A stretch of DNA of 64,000 nt. Origin: JAPUME01 sp964605715 (GTDB lineage: Bacteria > Acidobacteriota > Terriglobia > UBA7540 > JAPUME01). Under the pieces are notes generated by a model. The model was not told the DNA's origin. It saw nothing but the letters and a program-made list of their open reading frames with translations, and searched no databases. The stretch lies in assembly GCA_964605715.1 (NCBI GenBank), contig CAZSDV010000001.1:4578-68577 (forward strand), in the 5' to 3' direction. This document shows, one piece after another, positions 1 to 7,961 of this stretch; the first letter of the stretch is position 1, and each line of letters opens with the position of its first letter. The translations under genes and the position numbers were made by a program.

Positions 1-35
1 TCAGGGTACCTTTTTAACCATCTAGAGGAATATTG

Positions 36-61
36 TTCCTAGTCCGAACTGATTCTAGGAA
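36..61. promoter_or_regulatory. Inverted repeat upstream of iscR
   Basis: Perfect 7-bp arms TTCCTAG and CTAGGAA flank a 12-nt spacer, about 140 bp before the iscR start. Rrf2-family regulators often control their own operon through imperfect palindromes, so this could be an operator. It does not obviously match the published E. coli IscR type 1 or type 2 sites, and a short hairpin by chance is possible. An AT-rich stretch at about 80-100 could hold the -10 element, but I see no convincing -35. Confidence 0.25.
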
Positions 62-200
62 AATAGGACAGAATTAGTCGTATATTTAATATAGTATTTC
101 TTTTACGGTCCTGTGTTTTGTTAGTATCTTTTTTAGGGCAGCTTAAACATATTTGTTAAGTGGTATAGATTTTATCAGACTTGTTTTGTTGGATTTTTTT

Positions 201-638
201 ATGATTAGGCTAAGTAAAAAAGCAGACTATGGCTTAATCGCTGCCACCCATTTGGCGCGGTTCTGGAGTGTGGGCTGGTGTAGCGCCAAGGATATTGCCG
301 ATGCCTATCTTATACCACCACCATTGATGGCTAAGATTTTGCAGCGCATGGTAAAAGATGGAATTCTGGTCTCACAGCACGGGATCAATGGCGGCTACTC
401 CTTAGCAAGGCCGCCCGAGAAGATTACAGCATTTGAAATCATAGCTGCCATTGACGGTCCAGTGCAGATTACCTCTTGCGTTACGACAAAGGGAGAGTGT
501 TATCAATCACCCAGGTGTAACGTGCGAGAGCCGCTTCGCAAGGTGAATGAGCGCGTGATCAATGTCCTTTCAGAGGTTACCTTGTCTGGGATGAACGATT
601 CACTTCCCGGACTTGTGGGAATACAGGGAGTCCTGTGA
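201..638 (+). CDS. iscR: Rrf2-family Fe-S cluster regulator IscR
   Basis: This is a 145-aa winged-helix regulator of the Rrf2/IscR family, expected to bind a [2Fe-2S] cluster and repress the operon when clusters are plentiful. The N-terminus (MIRLSKKADYG) is the canonical family start, so ATG at 201 is preferred over the upstream in-frame start at 153. The DNA-binding domain covers about residues 2-75, with the conserved GINGGYSLAR wing. Three cysteines at 93, 100 and 106 match the E. coli cluster ligands (92, 98, 104), although the first spacing is one residue longer. The stop codon overlaps the iscS start by one base, and it heads an isc gene set, the usual autoregulatory position. Homologues with other names (for example SufR-like Rrf2 proteins) are less likely given the neighbours. 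Confidence 0.9.
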   Translation: MIRLSKKADYGLIAATHLARFWSVGWCSAKDIADAYLIPPPLMAKILQRMVKDGILVSQHGINGGYSLARPPEKITAFEIIAAIDGPVQITSCVTTKGECYQSPRCNVREPLRKVNERVINVLSEVTLSGMNDSLPGLVGIQGVL

Positions 639-1852
639 TGAAGTTGCCGATTTATTTGGATAATCATGCTACAACGCCGGTAGACCCTCGAGTCCTTGAG
701 GAGATGCTGCCCTATTTTACTGAAGTTTACGGGAACGCAGCGAGCCGCAATCACGAGTATGGCTGGAAGGCGGAAGAGGCTGTAGATAAAGCCCGTCGGC
801 AGGTCGCCGATTTGATCAATGCAACACCCAAGGAAATTGTTTTCACCTCTGGAGCTACCGAGTCCGATAATTTAGCTCTCAAGGGTGTAGCTCAGATGTA
901 TAGAGAGAGGGGAAACCATATCATTACCCTGCCCACCGAGCACAAAGCTATTGGGGACTGTTGCAAGCGCCTCGAGAAAGAGGGATATCAGGTCAGCACT
1001 CTTCCGGTCAAAGACGACGGCCTTGTTGACCTTGACGAGCTTCGAAGCGCCATAACCGATAAAACGATTTTAATTTCTATTATGGCAGCCAACAACGAAA
1101 TTGGGGTCCTGCAGCCCATCGAAGAAATTGGCAAGATTGCCCGCGAAAAGGGTGTGTTATTCCACTCGGATGCCACCCAGGCTGTGGGCAAAGTTCCGCT
1201 TGACGTGCAAGCCATGAATATCGACCTGTTGTCCATTTCGGCCCACAAGATGTATGGCCCGAAAGGCGTCGGTGCTCTCTTCGTTCGCAGGAAGAAGCCT
1301 CGTGTACAGATTACACCTATCATCGATGGTGGAGGCCATGAGAGAGGAATGCGTTCGGGAACGCTGGCTGTTCCCAGCATTGTTGGGCTCGGTGCGGCTT
1401 GTGAAATTTGCCAGAGAGAGATGCCGCAGGAGTCAATCCGAATGAAGGCTCTCCGAGATCGCCTTCAGAAGGGCATCCAGTCTCGCCTAGATGAGGTTTA
1501 TATTAATGGAAGCATGGAGCATCGCCTACCTCAGAACCTGAATCTTAGTTTTGCTTATGTGGAAGGTGAGTCGCTTCTGATGGGTATCCGTGACGTGGCC
1601 GTCTCCTCGGGTTCGGCCTGTACGTCAGCCACGCTAGAGCCTTCTTATGTGTTAAAGGCCCTTGGAGTGGGGGAGGATTTGGCCCATACTTCGATCCGTT
1701 TTGGTGTCGGGCGTTTCAACACGGAAGAGGAAATTGACTACGTTGCCGACCGGGTGGTTGAGACCGTAAACCGCCTACGGGAGCTTTCGCCGCTATACGA
1801 AATGGCAAAGGAAGGAATCGACATCAGTAAGGTTTCATGGGCTGGCGATTAG
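638..1852 (+). CDS. iscS: Cysteine desulfurase IscS (copy 1)
   Basis: This is a pyridoxal-phosphate enzyme that takes sulfur from L-cysteine as a persulfide and passes it to IscU and other acceptors. It has 404 aa, the length of E. coli IscS, and starts MKLPIYLDNHATTP as in that family. The PLP-binding lysine is K204 in SAHKMYGPKG, the cofactor-stacking histidine is H102, and the catalytic cysteine is C328 in the loop SSGSACTS, all at nearly the E. coli positions. The loop and length identify group I IscS/NifS rather than SufS. The ATG shares one base with the iscR stop codon, so translation is probably coupled. An identical second copy lies at 2408-3622. Confidence 0.95.
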   Translation: MKLPIYLDNHATTPVDPRVLEEMLPYFTEVYGNAASRNHEYGWKAEEAVDKARRQVADLINATPKEIVFTSGATESDNLALKGVAQMYRERGNHIITLPTEHKAIGDCCKRLEKEGYQVSTLPVKDDGLVDLDELRSAITDKTILISIMAANNEIGVLQPIEEIGKIAREKGVLFHSDATQAVGKVPLDVQAMNIDLLSISAHKMYGPKGVGALFVRRKKPRVQITPIIDGGGHERGMRSGTLAVPSIVGLGAACEICQREMPQESIRMKALRDRLQKGIQSRLDEVYINGSMEHRLPQNLNLSFAYVEGESLLMGIRDVAVSSGSACTSATLEPSYVLKALGVGEDLAHTSIRFGVGRFNTEEEIDYVADRVVETVNRLRELSPLYEMAKEGIDISKVSWAGD

Positions 1853-1922
1853 GCTGTCAGCTCTGAAAAAGTTATTTGTATTTTTACTCAAATCAATGTG
1901 AATTCGTACGGGAGATACCACT

Positions 1923-2318
1923 ATGGCATATTCGGATAAGGTGATCGAGCATTACAACAATCCACGGAATGTAGGGTCCTTGCCCAAGGAAGATCCTGAT
2001 GTCGGCACCGGTATGGTCGGTGCACCTGAATGTGGTGACGTGATGAAGCTACAATTGAAGGTGAATCCTGAAACTTCGGTTATCGAGGATGCCAAATTCA
2101 AGACATTTGGCTGTGGTAGCGCTATTGCTAGCTCTAGCCTTGCGACGGAGTGGGTTAAAGGGAAAACAATTGACGAGGCTTACGAGATTAAAAACACTGA
2201 GATCGTTAACGAATTGAGCTTACCTCCGGTCAAAATTCACTGTTCAGTGCTTGCTGAAGATGCCATTAAGGCAGCTGTTAACGATTGGAAACAGAAGGCG
2301 GAGAAGGGCAAGAAGTAA
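1923..2318 (+). CDS. iscU: Fe-S scaffold protein IscU (copy 1)
   Basis: This is the scaffold on which [2Fe-2S] clusters are built from IscS sulfur before HscA/HscB-driven transfer. It has 131 aa. Cluster ligands C37, C64 and C107, the adjacent H106 and the cluster-tuning D39 are all present. The LPPVK peptide at 100-104 is the HscA recognition motif, which agrees with hscB and hscA downstream. A GGGAG ribosome-binding site precedes ATG at 1923. It lies 70 bp after iscS. This copy is followed by the duplication junction and then by a second iscS rather than by iscA. Confidence 0.95.
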   Translation: MAYSDKVIEHYNNPRNVGSLPKEDPDVGTGMVGAPECGDVMKLQLKVNPETSVIEDAKFKTFGCGSAIASSSLATEWVKGKTIDEAYEIKNTEIVNELSLPPVKIHCSVLAEDAIKAAVNDWKQKAEKGKK

Positions 2319-2407
2319 CTGGCTTAGCAGTGGGAGCATTTCGGAGTGCGCGCTCCATTCCAGGTGAACGGGAAAGCCGGACTTGTGGGAATACAGGGAG
2401 TCCTGTG

Positions 2408-3622
2408 ATGAAGTTGCCGATTTATTTGGATAATCATGCTACAACGCCGGTAGACCCTCGAGTCCTTGAGGAGATGCTGCCCTATTTTACTGAAGTTTAC
2501 GGGAACGCAGCGAGCCGCAATCACGAGTATGGCTGGAAGGCGGAAGAGGCTGTAGATAAAGCCCGTCGGCAGGTCGCCGATTTGATCAATGCAACACCCA
2601 AGGAAATTGTTTTCACCTCTGGAGCTACCGAGTCCGATAATTTAGCTCTCAAGGGTGTAGCTCAGATGTATAGAGAGAGGGGAAACCATATCATTACCCT
2701 GCCCACCGAGCACAAAGCTATTGGGGACTGTTGCAAGCGCCTCGAGAAAGAGGGATATCAGGTCAGCACTCTTCCGGTCAAAGACGACGGCCTTGTTGAC
2801 CTTGACGAGCTTCGAAGCGCCATAACCGATAAAACGATTTTAATTTCTATTATGGCAGCCAACAACGAAATTGGGGTCCTGCAGCCCATCGAAGAAATTG
2901 GCAAGATTGCCCGCGAAAAGGGTGTGTTATTCCACTCGGATGCCACCCAGGCTGTGGGCAAAGTTCCGCTTGACGTGCAAGCCATGAATATCGACCTGTT
3001 GTCCATTTCGGCCCACAAGATGTATGGCCCGAAAGGCGTCGGTGCTCTCTTCGTTCGCAGGAAGAAGCCTCGTGTACAGATTACACCTATCATCGATGGT
3101 GGAGGCCATGAGAGAGGAATGCGTTCGGGAACGCTGGCTGTTCCCAGCATTGTTGGGCTCGGTGCGGCTTGTGAAATTTGCCAGAGAGAGATGCCGCAGG
3201 AGTCAATCCGAATGAAGGCTCTCCGAGATCGCCTTCAGAAGGGCATCCAGTCTCGCCTAGATGAGGTTTATATTAATGGAAGCATGGAGCATCGCCTACC
3301 TCAGAACCTGAATCTTAGTTTTGCTTATGTGGAAGGTGAGTCGCTTCTGATGGGTATCCGTGACGTGGCCGTCTCCTCGGGTTCGGCCTGTACGTCAGCC
3401 ACGCTAGAGCCTTCTTATGTGTTAAAGGCCCTTGGAGTGGGGGAGGATTTGGCCCATACTTCGATCCGTTTTGGTGTCGGGCGTTTCAACACGGAAGAGG
3501 AAATTGACTACGTTGCCGACCGGGTGGTTGAGACCGTAAACCGCCTACGGGAGCTTTCGCCGCTATACGAAATGGCAAAGGAAGGAATCGACATCAGTAA
3601 GGTTTCATGGGCTGGCGATTAG
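2408..3622 (+). CDS. iscS: Cysteine desulfurase IscS (copy 2)
   Basis: This reading frame is identical in all 404 residues to the copy at 638-1852, with the same PLP lysine K204 and catalytic C328. The frame is open upstream to 2285 because the junction sequence lacks a stop, but the extra N-terminus would be junction-derived and unlike any IscS, so the start is placed at the ATG homologous to copy 1. Here the start is not overlapped by iscR; only about 30 bp of iscR 3' sequence precedes it. If the duplication is real this gives a double dose of desulfurase; if it is an assembly error the gene is single-copy. Confidence 0.85.
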   Translation: MKLPIYLDNHATTPVDPRVLEEMLPYFTEVYGNAASRNHEYGWKAEEAVDKARRQVADLINATPKEIVFTSGATESDNLALKGVAQMYRERGNHIITLPTEHKAIGDCCKRLEKEGYQVSTLPVKDDGLVDLDELRSAITDKTILISIMAANNEIGVLQPIEEIGKIAREKGVLFHSDATQAVGKVPLDVQAMNIDLLSISAHKMYGPKGVGALFVRRKKPRVQITPIIDGGGHERGMRSGTLAVPSIVGLGAACEICQREMPQESIRMKALRDRLQKGIQSRLDEVYINGSMEHRLPQNLNLSFAYVEGESLLMGIRDVAVSSGSACTSATLEPSYVLKALGVGEDLAHTSIRFGVGRFNTEEEIDYVADRVVETVNRLRELSPLYEMAKEGIDISKVSWAGD

Positions 3623-3692
3623 GCTGTCAGCTCTGAAAAAGTTATTTGTATTTTTACTCAAATCAATGTGAATTCGTACGGGAGATACCACT

Positions 3693-4088
3693 ATGGCATA
3701 TTCGGATAAGGTGATCGAGCATTACAACAATCCACGGAATGTAGGGTCCTTGCCCAAGGAAGATCCTGATGTCGGCACCGGTATGGTCGGTGCACCTGAA
3801 TGTGGTGACGTGATGAAGCTACAATTGAAGGTGAATCCTGAAACTTCGGTTATCGAGGATGCCAAATTCAAGACATTTGGCTGTGGTAGCGCTATTGCTA
3901 GCTCTAGCCTTGCGACGGAGTGGGTTAAAGGGAAAACAATTGACGAGGCTTACGAGATTAAAAACACTGAGATCGTTAACGAATTGAGCTTACCTCCGGT
4001 CAAAATTCACTGTTCAGTGCTTGCTGAAGATGCCATTAAGGCAGCTGTTAACGATTGGAAACAGAAGGCGGAGAAGGGCAAGAAGTAA
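3693..4088 (+). CDS. iscU: Fe-S scaffold protein IscU (copy 2)
   Basis: This is a 131-aa IscU identical to the copy at 1923-2318, with ligands C37, C64, C107 and the LPPVK HscA-binding motif. It is followed after 89 bp by iscA, the normal isc order, so this is the copy in the native 3' context. Its 5' context is the normal iscS-iscU spacing in both copies. Whether two IscU genes really exist depends on whether the tandem repeat is genuine. Confidence 0.85.
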   Translation: MAYSDKVIEHYNNPRNVGSLPKEDPDVGTGMVGAPECGDVMKLQLKVNPETSVIEDAKFKTFGCGSAIASSSLATEWVKGKTIDEAYEIKNTEIVNELSLPPVKIHCSVLAEDAIKAAVNDWKQKAEKGKK

Positions 4089-4177
4089 CTGGCTTAGCAG
4101 TGGGAGCATTTCGGAGTGCGCGCTCCATTCCAGGTGAACGGGAAAGCCGGGAGTACTCATGGCGCTCAGGGATATCA

Positions 4178-4504
4178 ATGATTGATGTTACGGAAAAAGC
4201 GGTAGGCCAGATCCGCAGGCTCATGGGACAGCAGAAGTTGAGTTCTGGCGGCTTGCGGGTGGGCGTGATCGGTGGAGGCTGTTCCGGGTTGAGCTACTCG
4301 CTCCGATTTGATGTCAAACCTCATCCTCGCGATAAGGTGTTCCAAGTACAGGAGGGAGTGCAGCTCTATGTGGATCCAAAGAGTTACCTCTACCTGAATG
4401 GTATGACTCTGGAATTTTCAGACGGATTAAGCGGCCGTGGCTTTGTTTTTACTAATCCCAATGCCAGCCGGACCTGTGGCTGCGGCTCCTCGTTCACCGC
4501 ATAG
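4178..4504 (+). CDS. iscA: A-type Fe-S carrier IscA
   Basis: This is an A-type carrier/scaffold that accepts Fe-S clusters or iron and delivers clusters to apoproteins. It has 108 aa. The three invariant cysteines are C35 in GGGCSGLSY and C100/C102 in the C-terminal TCGCGSSF motif. ATG at 4178 gives the standard MIDVTEKA start; the frame is open further upstream to 4055, but that part copies sequence after iscU and does not look like IscA. It lies between iscU and hscB, as in proteobacterial isc operons. ErpA or SufA are alternative names for the same fold; operon context favours IscA. Confidence 0.92.
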   Translation: MIDVTEKAVGQIRRLMGQQKLSSGGLRVGVIGGGCSGLSYSLRFDVKPHPRDKVFQVQEGVQLYVDPKSYLYLNGMTLEFSDGLSGRGFVFTNPNASRTCGCGSSFTA

Positions 4505-4517
4505 AATTTCGAGTAAG

Positions 4518-4550
4518 CTGGCCGAGAGTGGAATTAAAGGCCGGTTTTTT
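4518..4550 (+). terminator. Weak terminator-like hairpin after iscA
   Basis: CTGGCC (4518-4523) can pair with GGCCGG (4539-4544) through a 15-nt loop, including one G-U pair, and is followed by six T residues. The stem is short, so it may attenuate rather than end transcription between iscA and hscB. Confidence 0.3.
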
Positions 4551-4597
4551 GTGCCTGAAGAGTGGAAACTTCATTAGGAGAGATCACCTGAATTCCT

Positions 4598-5353
4598 ATG
4601 AGTCAGAGGTGCTGCTGGAATTGCAATAGGCGCTCGAATGAGGAGCATTTTTGTCCTGGTTGTGGAAAGTTACAATTTCAGCCGCAGGCTAGCGATTATT
4701 TTAGCTTTTTCAGCCTTCCCCGCAAGTTAAACCTGGATTCAATAGAACTGGAAAATATTTATTACGCGTTGAGCCGCAAATTTCACCCAGATAATTTCTA
4801 CCAGGCTACCGAAAGAGAAAAGGAGGCTAGCCTAGACAAGACCTCTATACTGAATGATGCCTACCGGATACTAAAGGAGCCAGTTTCTCGTGCTCAGTAC
4901 CTTCTTAAACTTGAAGGAGAGAAGACTGAGGAGAGCCAAAAAAATGTCCCTCCAGAAATACTAGAGGAGGTTTTTGAGCTAAATGAGTGGTTGGCAGAAC
5001 TGAAAGTGGCCAACAGCACGGGAGCAAAAAAAGAGGGGCACCTGGAAGAAGCCCACTCCCGTCTGGAAAAACTTAAATTGAAGTTCGAATCCCAGGTAAA
5101 TAATTTCCGTGAGGAATTGCGAAGTCTTTCGGAAAGCTGGGATCGCAATATCGATGCCGGTTTCACTGCGAAGGAAAAATGCCAGCTCCTTACCAGCCTT
5201 GCCCAATTACTCTCAAAGCGCAACTACTTGCGGAATCTTTTGCGGGATGTTGATGCGGTGCTTTCGGTGAGCGAGGTCGATACACGATTTAATGAAAGGG
5301 AAAAGATTGAACAGGTAGTACCAAAGCTGGAGATTAAATTGAATTCTCGATGA
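4598..5353 (+). CDS. hscB: Fe-S co-chaperone HscB with N-terminal zinc finger
   Basis: This J-domain protein brings IscU to the Hsp70 HscA and stimulates its ATPase during cluster transfer. It has 251 aa. The HPD motif sits at 63-65 in a J-domain (about 33-105), and the C-terminal helical region (about 115-245) is the IscU-binding domain. Unlike E. coli HscB (about 170 aa), it has an N-terminal two-pair cysteine module (CWNC at 6-9, CPGC at 19-22), a layout also known from eukaryotic HSCB and some bacterial forms, and an extra charged stretch near 115-150. It is followed 32 bp later by hscA. Confidence 0.9.
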   Translation: MSQRCCWNCNRRSNEEHFCPGCGKLQFQPQASDYFSFFSLPRKLNLDSIELENIYYALSRKFHPDNFYQATEREKEASLDKTSILNDAYRILKEPVSRAQYLLKLEGEKTEESQKNVPPEILEEVFELNEWLAELKVANSTGAKKEGHLEEAHSRLEKLKLKFESQVNNFREELRSLSESWDRNIDAGFTAKEKCQLLTSLAQLLSKRNYLRNLLRDVDAVLSVSEVDTRFNEREKIEQVVPKLEIKLNSR

Positions 5354-5385
5354 GCAATACGCTTTAGGAAGAAAAGGAATCATCG

Positions 5386-7242
5386 TTGAGCACCCCTGTT
5401 GTTGGAATTGACCTAGGAACGACGAACAGCCTGATAGCCTACATGGATATGGGTGTCCCGCGGGTAATCCCAGACACACAGGGCATACCCCTTCTTCCTT
5501 CGATTCTTGCCGTGAACGAGTCCGACGAAATTTTGGTAGGTCGATCAGCTCAAGACCGACTGGTAACGGATCCGAAGAACACTGTCTTTTCGGTTAAACG
5601 TCTCATGGGGAAGGGCATTGAAGATGTTCGGGAAGAGATTAAGTTGTTTCATTTCCCAATTACCGACGACAGCCAGGAAGTAATCAAGCTGAACTTGGGT
5701 GGTCGGATTTTTACGCCACCTGAAATTTCGGCTCACATCCTTCGAAAGCTCAAGGAGACCGCTGACATATTTTTCGATGAGCCAATCCACCAAGCTGTGA
5801 TCACGGTTCCAGCATATTTCGACGATTCCCAGCGACAAGCCACTCAGGATGCCGGAAAGATTGCTGGGCTCGAAATCCTACGCCTAGTAAATGAACCTAC
5901 TGCGGCTTCACTCGCTTATGGTATCGAGCAGCGACAAGAAGGGATCGTAGCCGTCTATGACCTAGGTGGTGGCACGTTTGACATCTCCATTTTGAAGCTG
6001 CGTGATGGTATCTTCGAGGTCATCTCGACAAACGGTGATACGCGGTTGGGTGGTGATGATATCGATGCACGCTTAATCGCCCTAGTTTTGACTGTTCTAA
6101 AGCAGGAAACAGGATCAGATTGGTCTGAAAATGAAATTCTTGTACAACAGATTCGTCTCGCTGTCTTAGAGACCAAGCACCACTTGACAGATAATGAAGC
6201 AGGAGTTATTCGTTTTCCTCTCCCTAAGGAACTGGACGGCGAAAAACCAGGGGCAGGGGGCACGAATGTTGAGATTCCTGTCACGCGGAGTCAGTTCGAA
6301 GATCTGGCACGGCCTATTTTGGAGCGAACACTTGCACCCGCTCAGCAAGCACTTAAGGATGCTGGGCTGAAGCCAGGTCAAATTGATGAGGTAGTCTTGG
6401 TAGGTGGTGCGACGCGTATGCCGTTGGTGAGGCATCTCGTGGGAGAGCTGTTTGGGCGCAGGCCGCACACCGAACTTAACCCAGATGAAGTTGTGGCCCT
6501 TGGGGCTGCTGTACAAGCTGATATTCTGGCTGGAAGCACCGTGGATACGCTACTGCTTGATGTCACGCCGCTTTCGCTTGGCATTAAGACAATGGGTGGG
6601 GTTGTTTCCAAGATTATTCACCGCAATTCCACCATACCGGCTACCGCCAGCGAAATGTTCACCACATTTATGGATGGCCAGACAAACGTAGATATCCACG
6701 TGTTACAGGGAGAGCGTGAAATGGTGGATGATTGTCGCAGTTTGGCACAGTTTAAGTTGAAGGTTCCACCGCTTCCTGCTGGATTGGCACGGATTGAAGT
6801 AAAATTTCTGATCGATGCCGACGGCATCCTTAATGTTACAGCCAAGGATCAGCGGACTGGAGAGGAGCAATCTGTTGAAGTTAAGCCCTCTCATGGACTA
6901 ACCGACCAAGAAGTGGAGCGCATGCTGCTCGAATCATTCGACCATGCCGAGGAGGACCTAAATCTACGCCAACTTATTGAGGCACAAAGCGAAGCTGACA
7001 GCACCCTGCGAGCCACTGAGAAGGCTCTTGATAGTGCTTCTGCAGCGAAGCTGAAGCCTGATGAAAGAGCTAACATTGACCGGGCTATGGCGGAATTGAT
7101 ATCAGCCCGTGCAGGAAAGGATCATCGCGTCCTCCGTGATAAGTTAGAGGTTTTTAATGAAGCGACGCAGCATTTTGCCGAGGTCTTGATGAACAGTGCA
7201 GTCAGGACTGCTCTTAAAGGAAAAGCCCTCAAGGATGCCTAG
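5386..7242 (+). CDS. hscA: Fe-S assembly Hsp70 chaperone HscA
   Basis: This specialised Hsp70 binds the LPPVK loop of IscU and drives cluster release with HscB. It has 618 aa, the normal HscA length. The N-terminal ATPase carries GIDLGTTNS (about 7-15), the VPAYFDDSQRQA segment and the YDLGGGTFDIS phosphate-binding motif; the substrate-binding domain begins after about residue 380. It lacks the long C-terminal tail of DnaK. The start codon is TTG at 5386, preceded by an AGGAAG ribosome-binding site. The end lies 9 bp before fdx. The hscB-hscA-fdx order separates it from DnaK. Confidence 0.93.
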   Translation: MSTPVVGIDLGTTNSLIAYMDMGVPRVIPDTQGIPLLPSILAVNESDEILVGRSAQDRLVTDPKNTVFSVKRLMGKGIEDVREEIKLFHFPITDDSQEVIKLNLGGRIFTPPEISAHILRKLKETADIFFDEPIHQAVITVPAYFDDSQRQATQDAGKIAGLEILRLVNEPTAASLAYGIEQRQEGIVAVYDLGGGTFDISILKLRDGIFEVISTNGDTRLGGDDIDARLIALVLTVLKQETGSDWSENEILVQQIRLAVLETKHHLTDNEAGVIRFPLPKELDGEKPGAGGTNVEIPVTRSQFEDLARPILERTLAPAQQALKDAGLKPGQIDEVVLVGGATRMPLVRHLVGELFGRRPHTELNPDEVVALGAAVQADILAGSTVDTLLLDVTPLSLGIKTMGGVVSKIIHRNSTIPATASEMFTTFMDGQTNVDIHVLQGEREMVDDCRSLAQFKLKVPPLPAGLARIEVKFLIDADGILNVTAKDQRTGEEQSVEVKPSHGLTDQEVERMLLESFDHAEEDLNLRQLIEAQSEADSTLRATEKALDSASAAKLKPDERANIDRAMAELISARAGKDHRVLRDKLEVFNEATQHFAEVLMNSAVRTALKGKALKDA

Positions 7243-7251
7243 AAGGATAGC

Positions 7252-7598
7252 ATGGCTATGACTAAAGTAACCTTTTTCCCTCTCAATAAGACGGTGGAAT
7301 TTGACCTAGACACGCTTCCCTATAAGGAGCATGGCCGACCTAAATCACTGTTAGATGTGGCCCTGAATTTTGGCATTCACCTGGAGCATGCATGTGGAGG
7401 GAGTTGCGCATGTACTACTTGCCACGTGGTTGTGNNNNNNNNNNAATGGACGACGAAGAACAAGATCGACTGGATATGGCTGCTGACCTCACCCTAAATT
7501 CACGCCTAGGATGCCAGTCGGCAATAGAACAGGATGGAGAGGTGGTCGTGGAGGTTCCGGAGTGGAATCGTAACTACGTCAGCGAGGGTGGAGAGTAG
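7252..7598 (+). CDS. fdx: ISC-type [2Fe-2S] ferredoxin, interrupted by an assembly gap
   Basis: This is the electron donor for cluster assembly on IscU. Before the gap there are 61 codons ending in the ligand segment with C48, C54 and C57 (spacing C-x5-C-x2-C), preceded by the HACGGSCAC variant of the family motif. After the gap the frame shifts, and the conserved tail resumes at 7446 with MDDEEQDRLDMA and the fourth ligand in the SRLGCQSA segment. The 10 Ns are a placeholder: by comparison with known ISC ferredoxins roughly 8-10 residues are missing. The frame change is therefore not evidence of a pseudogene. The ATG at 7252 is used; 7258 is a second possible start. Confidence 0.85.
7435..7444. 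other. Assembly gap (10 Ns) inside fdx
   Basis: Ten Ns interrupt the ferredoxin gene. The reading frame before the gap (last codon ending 7434) and after it (first codon at 7446) are not in register across 10 bases, so the true length is not 10. It must be 2 modulo 3 if the base at 7445 is correct. Confidence 0.95.
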
Positions 7599-7653
7599 AT
7601 GGTGGCTGGCCCAAAAAAGAAAGAGCAGACCGTTCCCTTTGCTAAGCTTTAGA

Positions 7654-7672
7654 AAGGAAATAACATTTCCTT
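7654..7672 (+). other. Hairpin between fdx and iscX
   Basis: Perfect 8-bp arms AAGGAAAT and ATTTCCTT close a 3-nt loop, 30 bp before the iscX start. It is AT-rich and has no T-tract of its own beyond the arm, so an RNA-processing or mild attenuation role is as likely as termination. Confidence 0.35.
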
Positions 7673-7701
7673 ATCTGGCCTATGAATGCGAGGTTTGAAC
7701 A

Positions 7702-7917
7702 ATGGCCCTGACCTGGTCAGACCACGAAAATATTGCTATTGATCTGCTGGAAAAATTCCCTGATAGAGATCCCCTTACTGTCCGCTTCACCGACCTCCAC
7801 AGGTGGGTAACGGAGCTGCAGGACTTTGAAGACGACCCCGACGCTTCGAATGAAGGTAAGCTGGAGGCCATTCAAATGGCTTGGCATGAAGAGTGGAAAG
7901 ACGCTCAGGAAGATTAA
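7702..7917 (+). CDS. iscX: ISC-associated protein IscX
   Basis: This is a small acidic protein of 71 aa (E. coli IscX has 66) that binds IscS and is thought to modulate desulfurase activity and iron delivery. The sequence is recognisable throughout: the LTWSD start, FPDRDPLTVRFTDLHRWV and the end MAWHEEWKDAQED match the family. It closes the operon after fdx, exactly as in proteobacteria. A GAGG ribosome-binding site lies about 8 bp upstream of ATG 7702. Its presence argues that this is a complete ISC set of proteobacterial type rather than a partial IscS/IscU pair. Confidence 0.92.
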   Translation: MALTWSDHENIAIDLLEKFPDRDPLTVRFTDLHRWVTELQDFEDDPDASNEGKLEAIQMAWHEEWKDAQED

Positions 7918-7961
7918 CTCTCCGAATCCCGGGCTCCCCTTGGCTCCCGGAAAAGGATTAG

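Larger units (their letters stand above)
607..2380 (+). repeat. Tandem duplication, copy 1 (iscS-iscU)
   Basis: First copy of a 1774-bp segment that recurs at 2377-4150 with a period of 1770 bp. The two copies share the 4 bases CCGG at the junction, so the duplication has microhomology edges. Identity ends on the left at 606 versus 2376 and on the right at 2381 versus 4151. The encoded IscS and IscU sequences are identical between copies and I found no nucleotide difference by eye. It is either a very recent tandem duplication or an assembly error. Confidence 0.95.
2377..4150 (+). repeat. Tandem duplication, copy 2 (iscS-iscU)
   Basis: Second copy of the 1770-bp-period repeat. Its left edge joins the sequence just after iscU copy 1 directly to the last part of iscR. 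Its right edge continues into iscA, which is the expected single-copy order. The ancestral arrangement is therefore iscR-iscS-iscU-iscA, with one unit inserted or mis-assembled. Confidence 0.95.

Noticed and set aside
988..1380. 130-codon minus-strand frame over iscS (and its copy at 2758-3150)
   Set aside because: It is antisense to a well-conserved gene, has no ribosome-binding site and no family-like sequence; it appears twice only because the DNA is duplicated.
2285..2407. Apparent N-terminal extension of the second iscS frame
   Set aside because: It is only an open frame through the 3' end of iscU and the duplication junction. The IscS family starts at MKLPIYLDNHATTP, present at 2408.
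7599..7652. 17-codon frame (MVAGPKKKEQTVPFAKL) directly after fdx
   Set aside because: It has no separate ribosome-binding site, no known family, and lies in the short spacer before iscX; too short to support.
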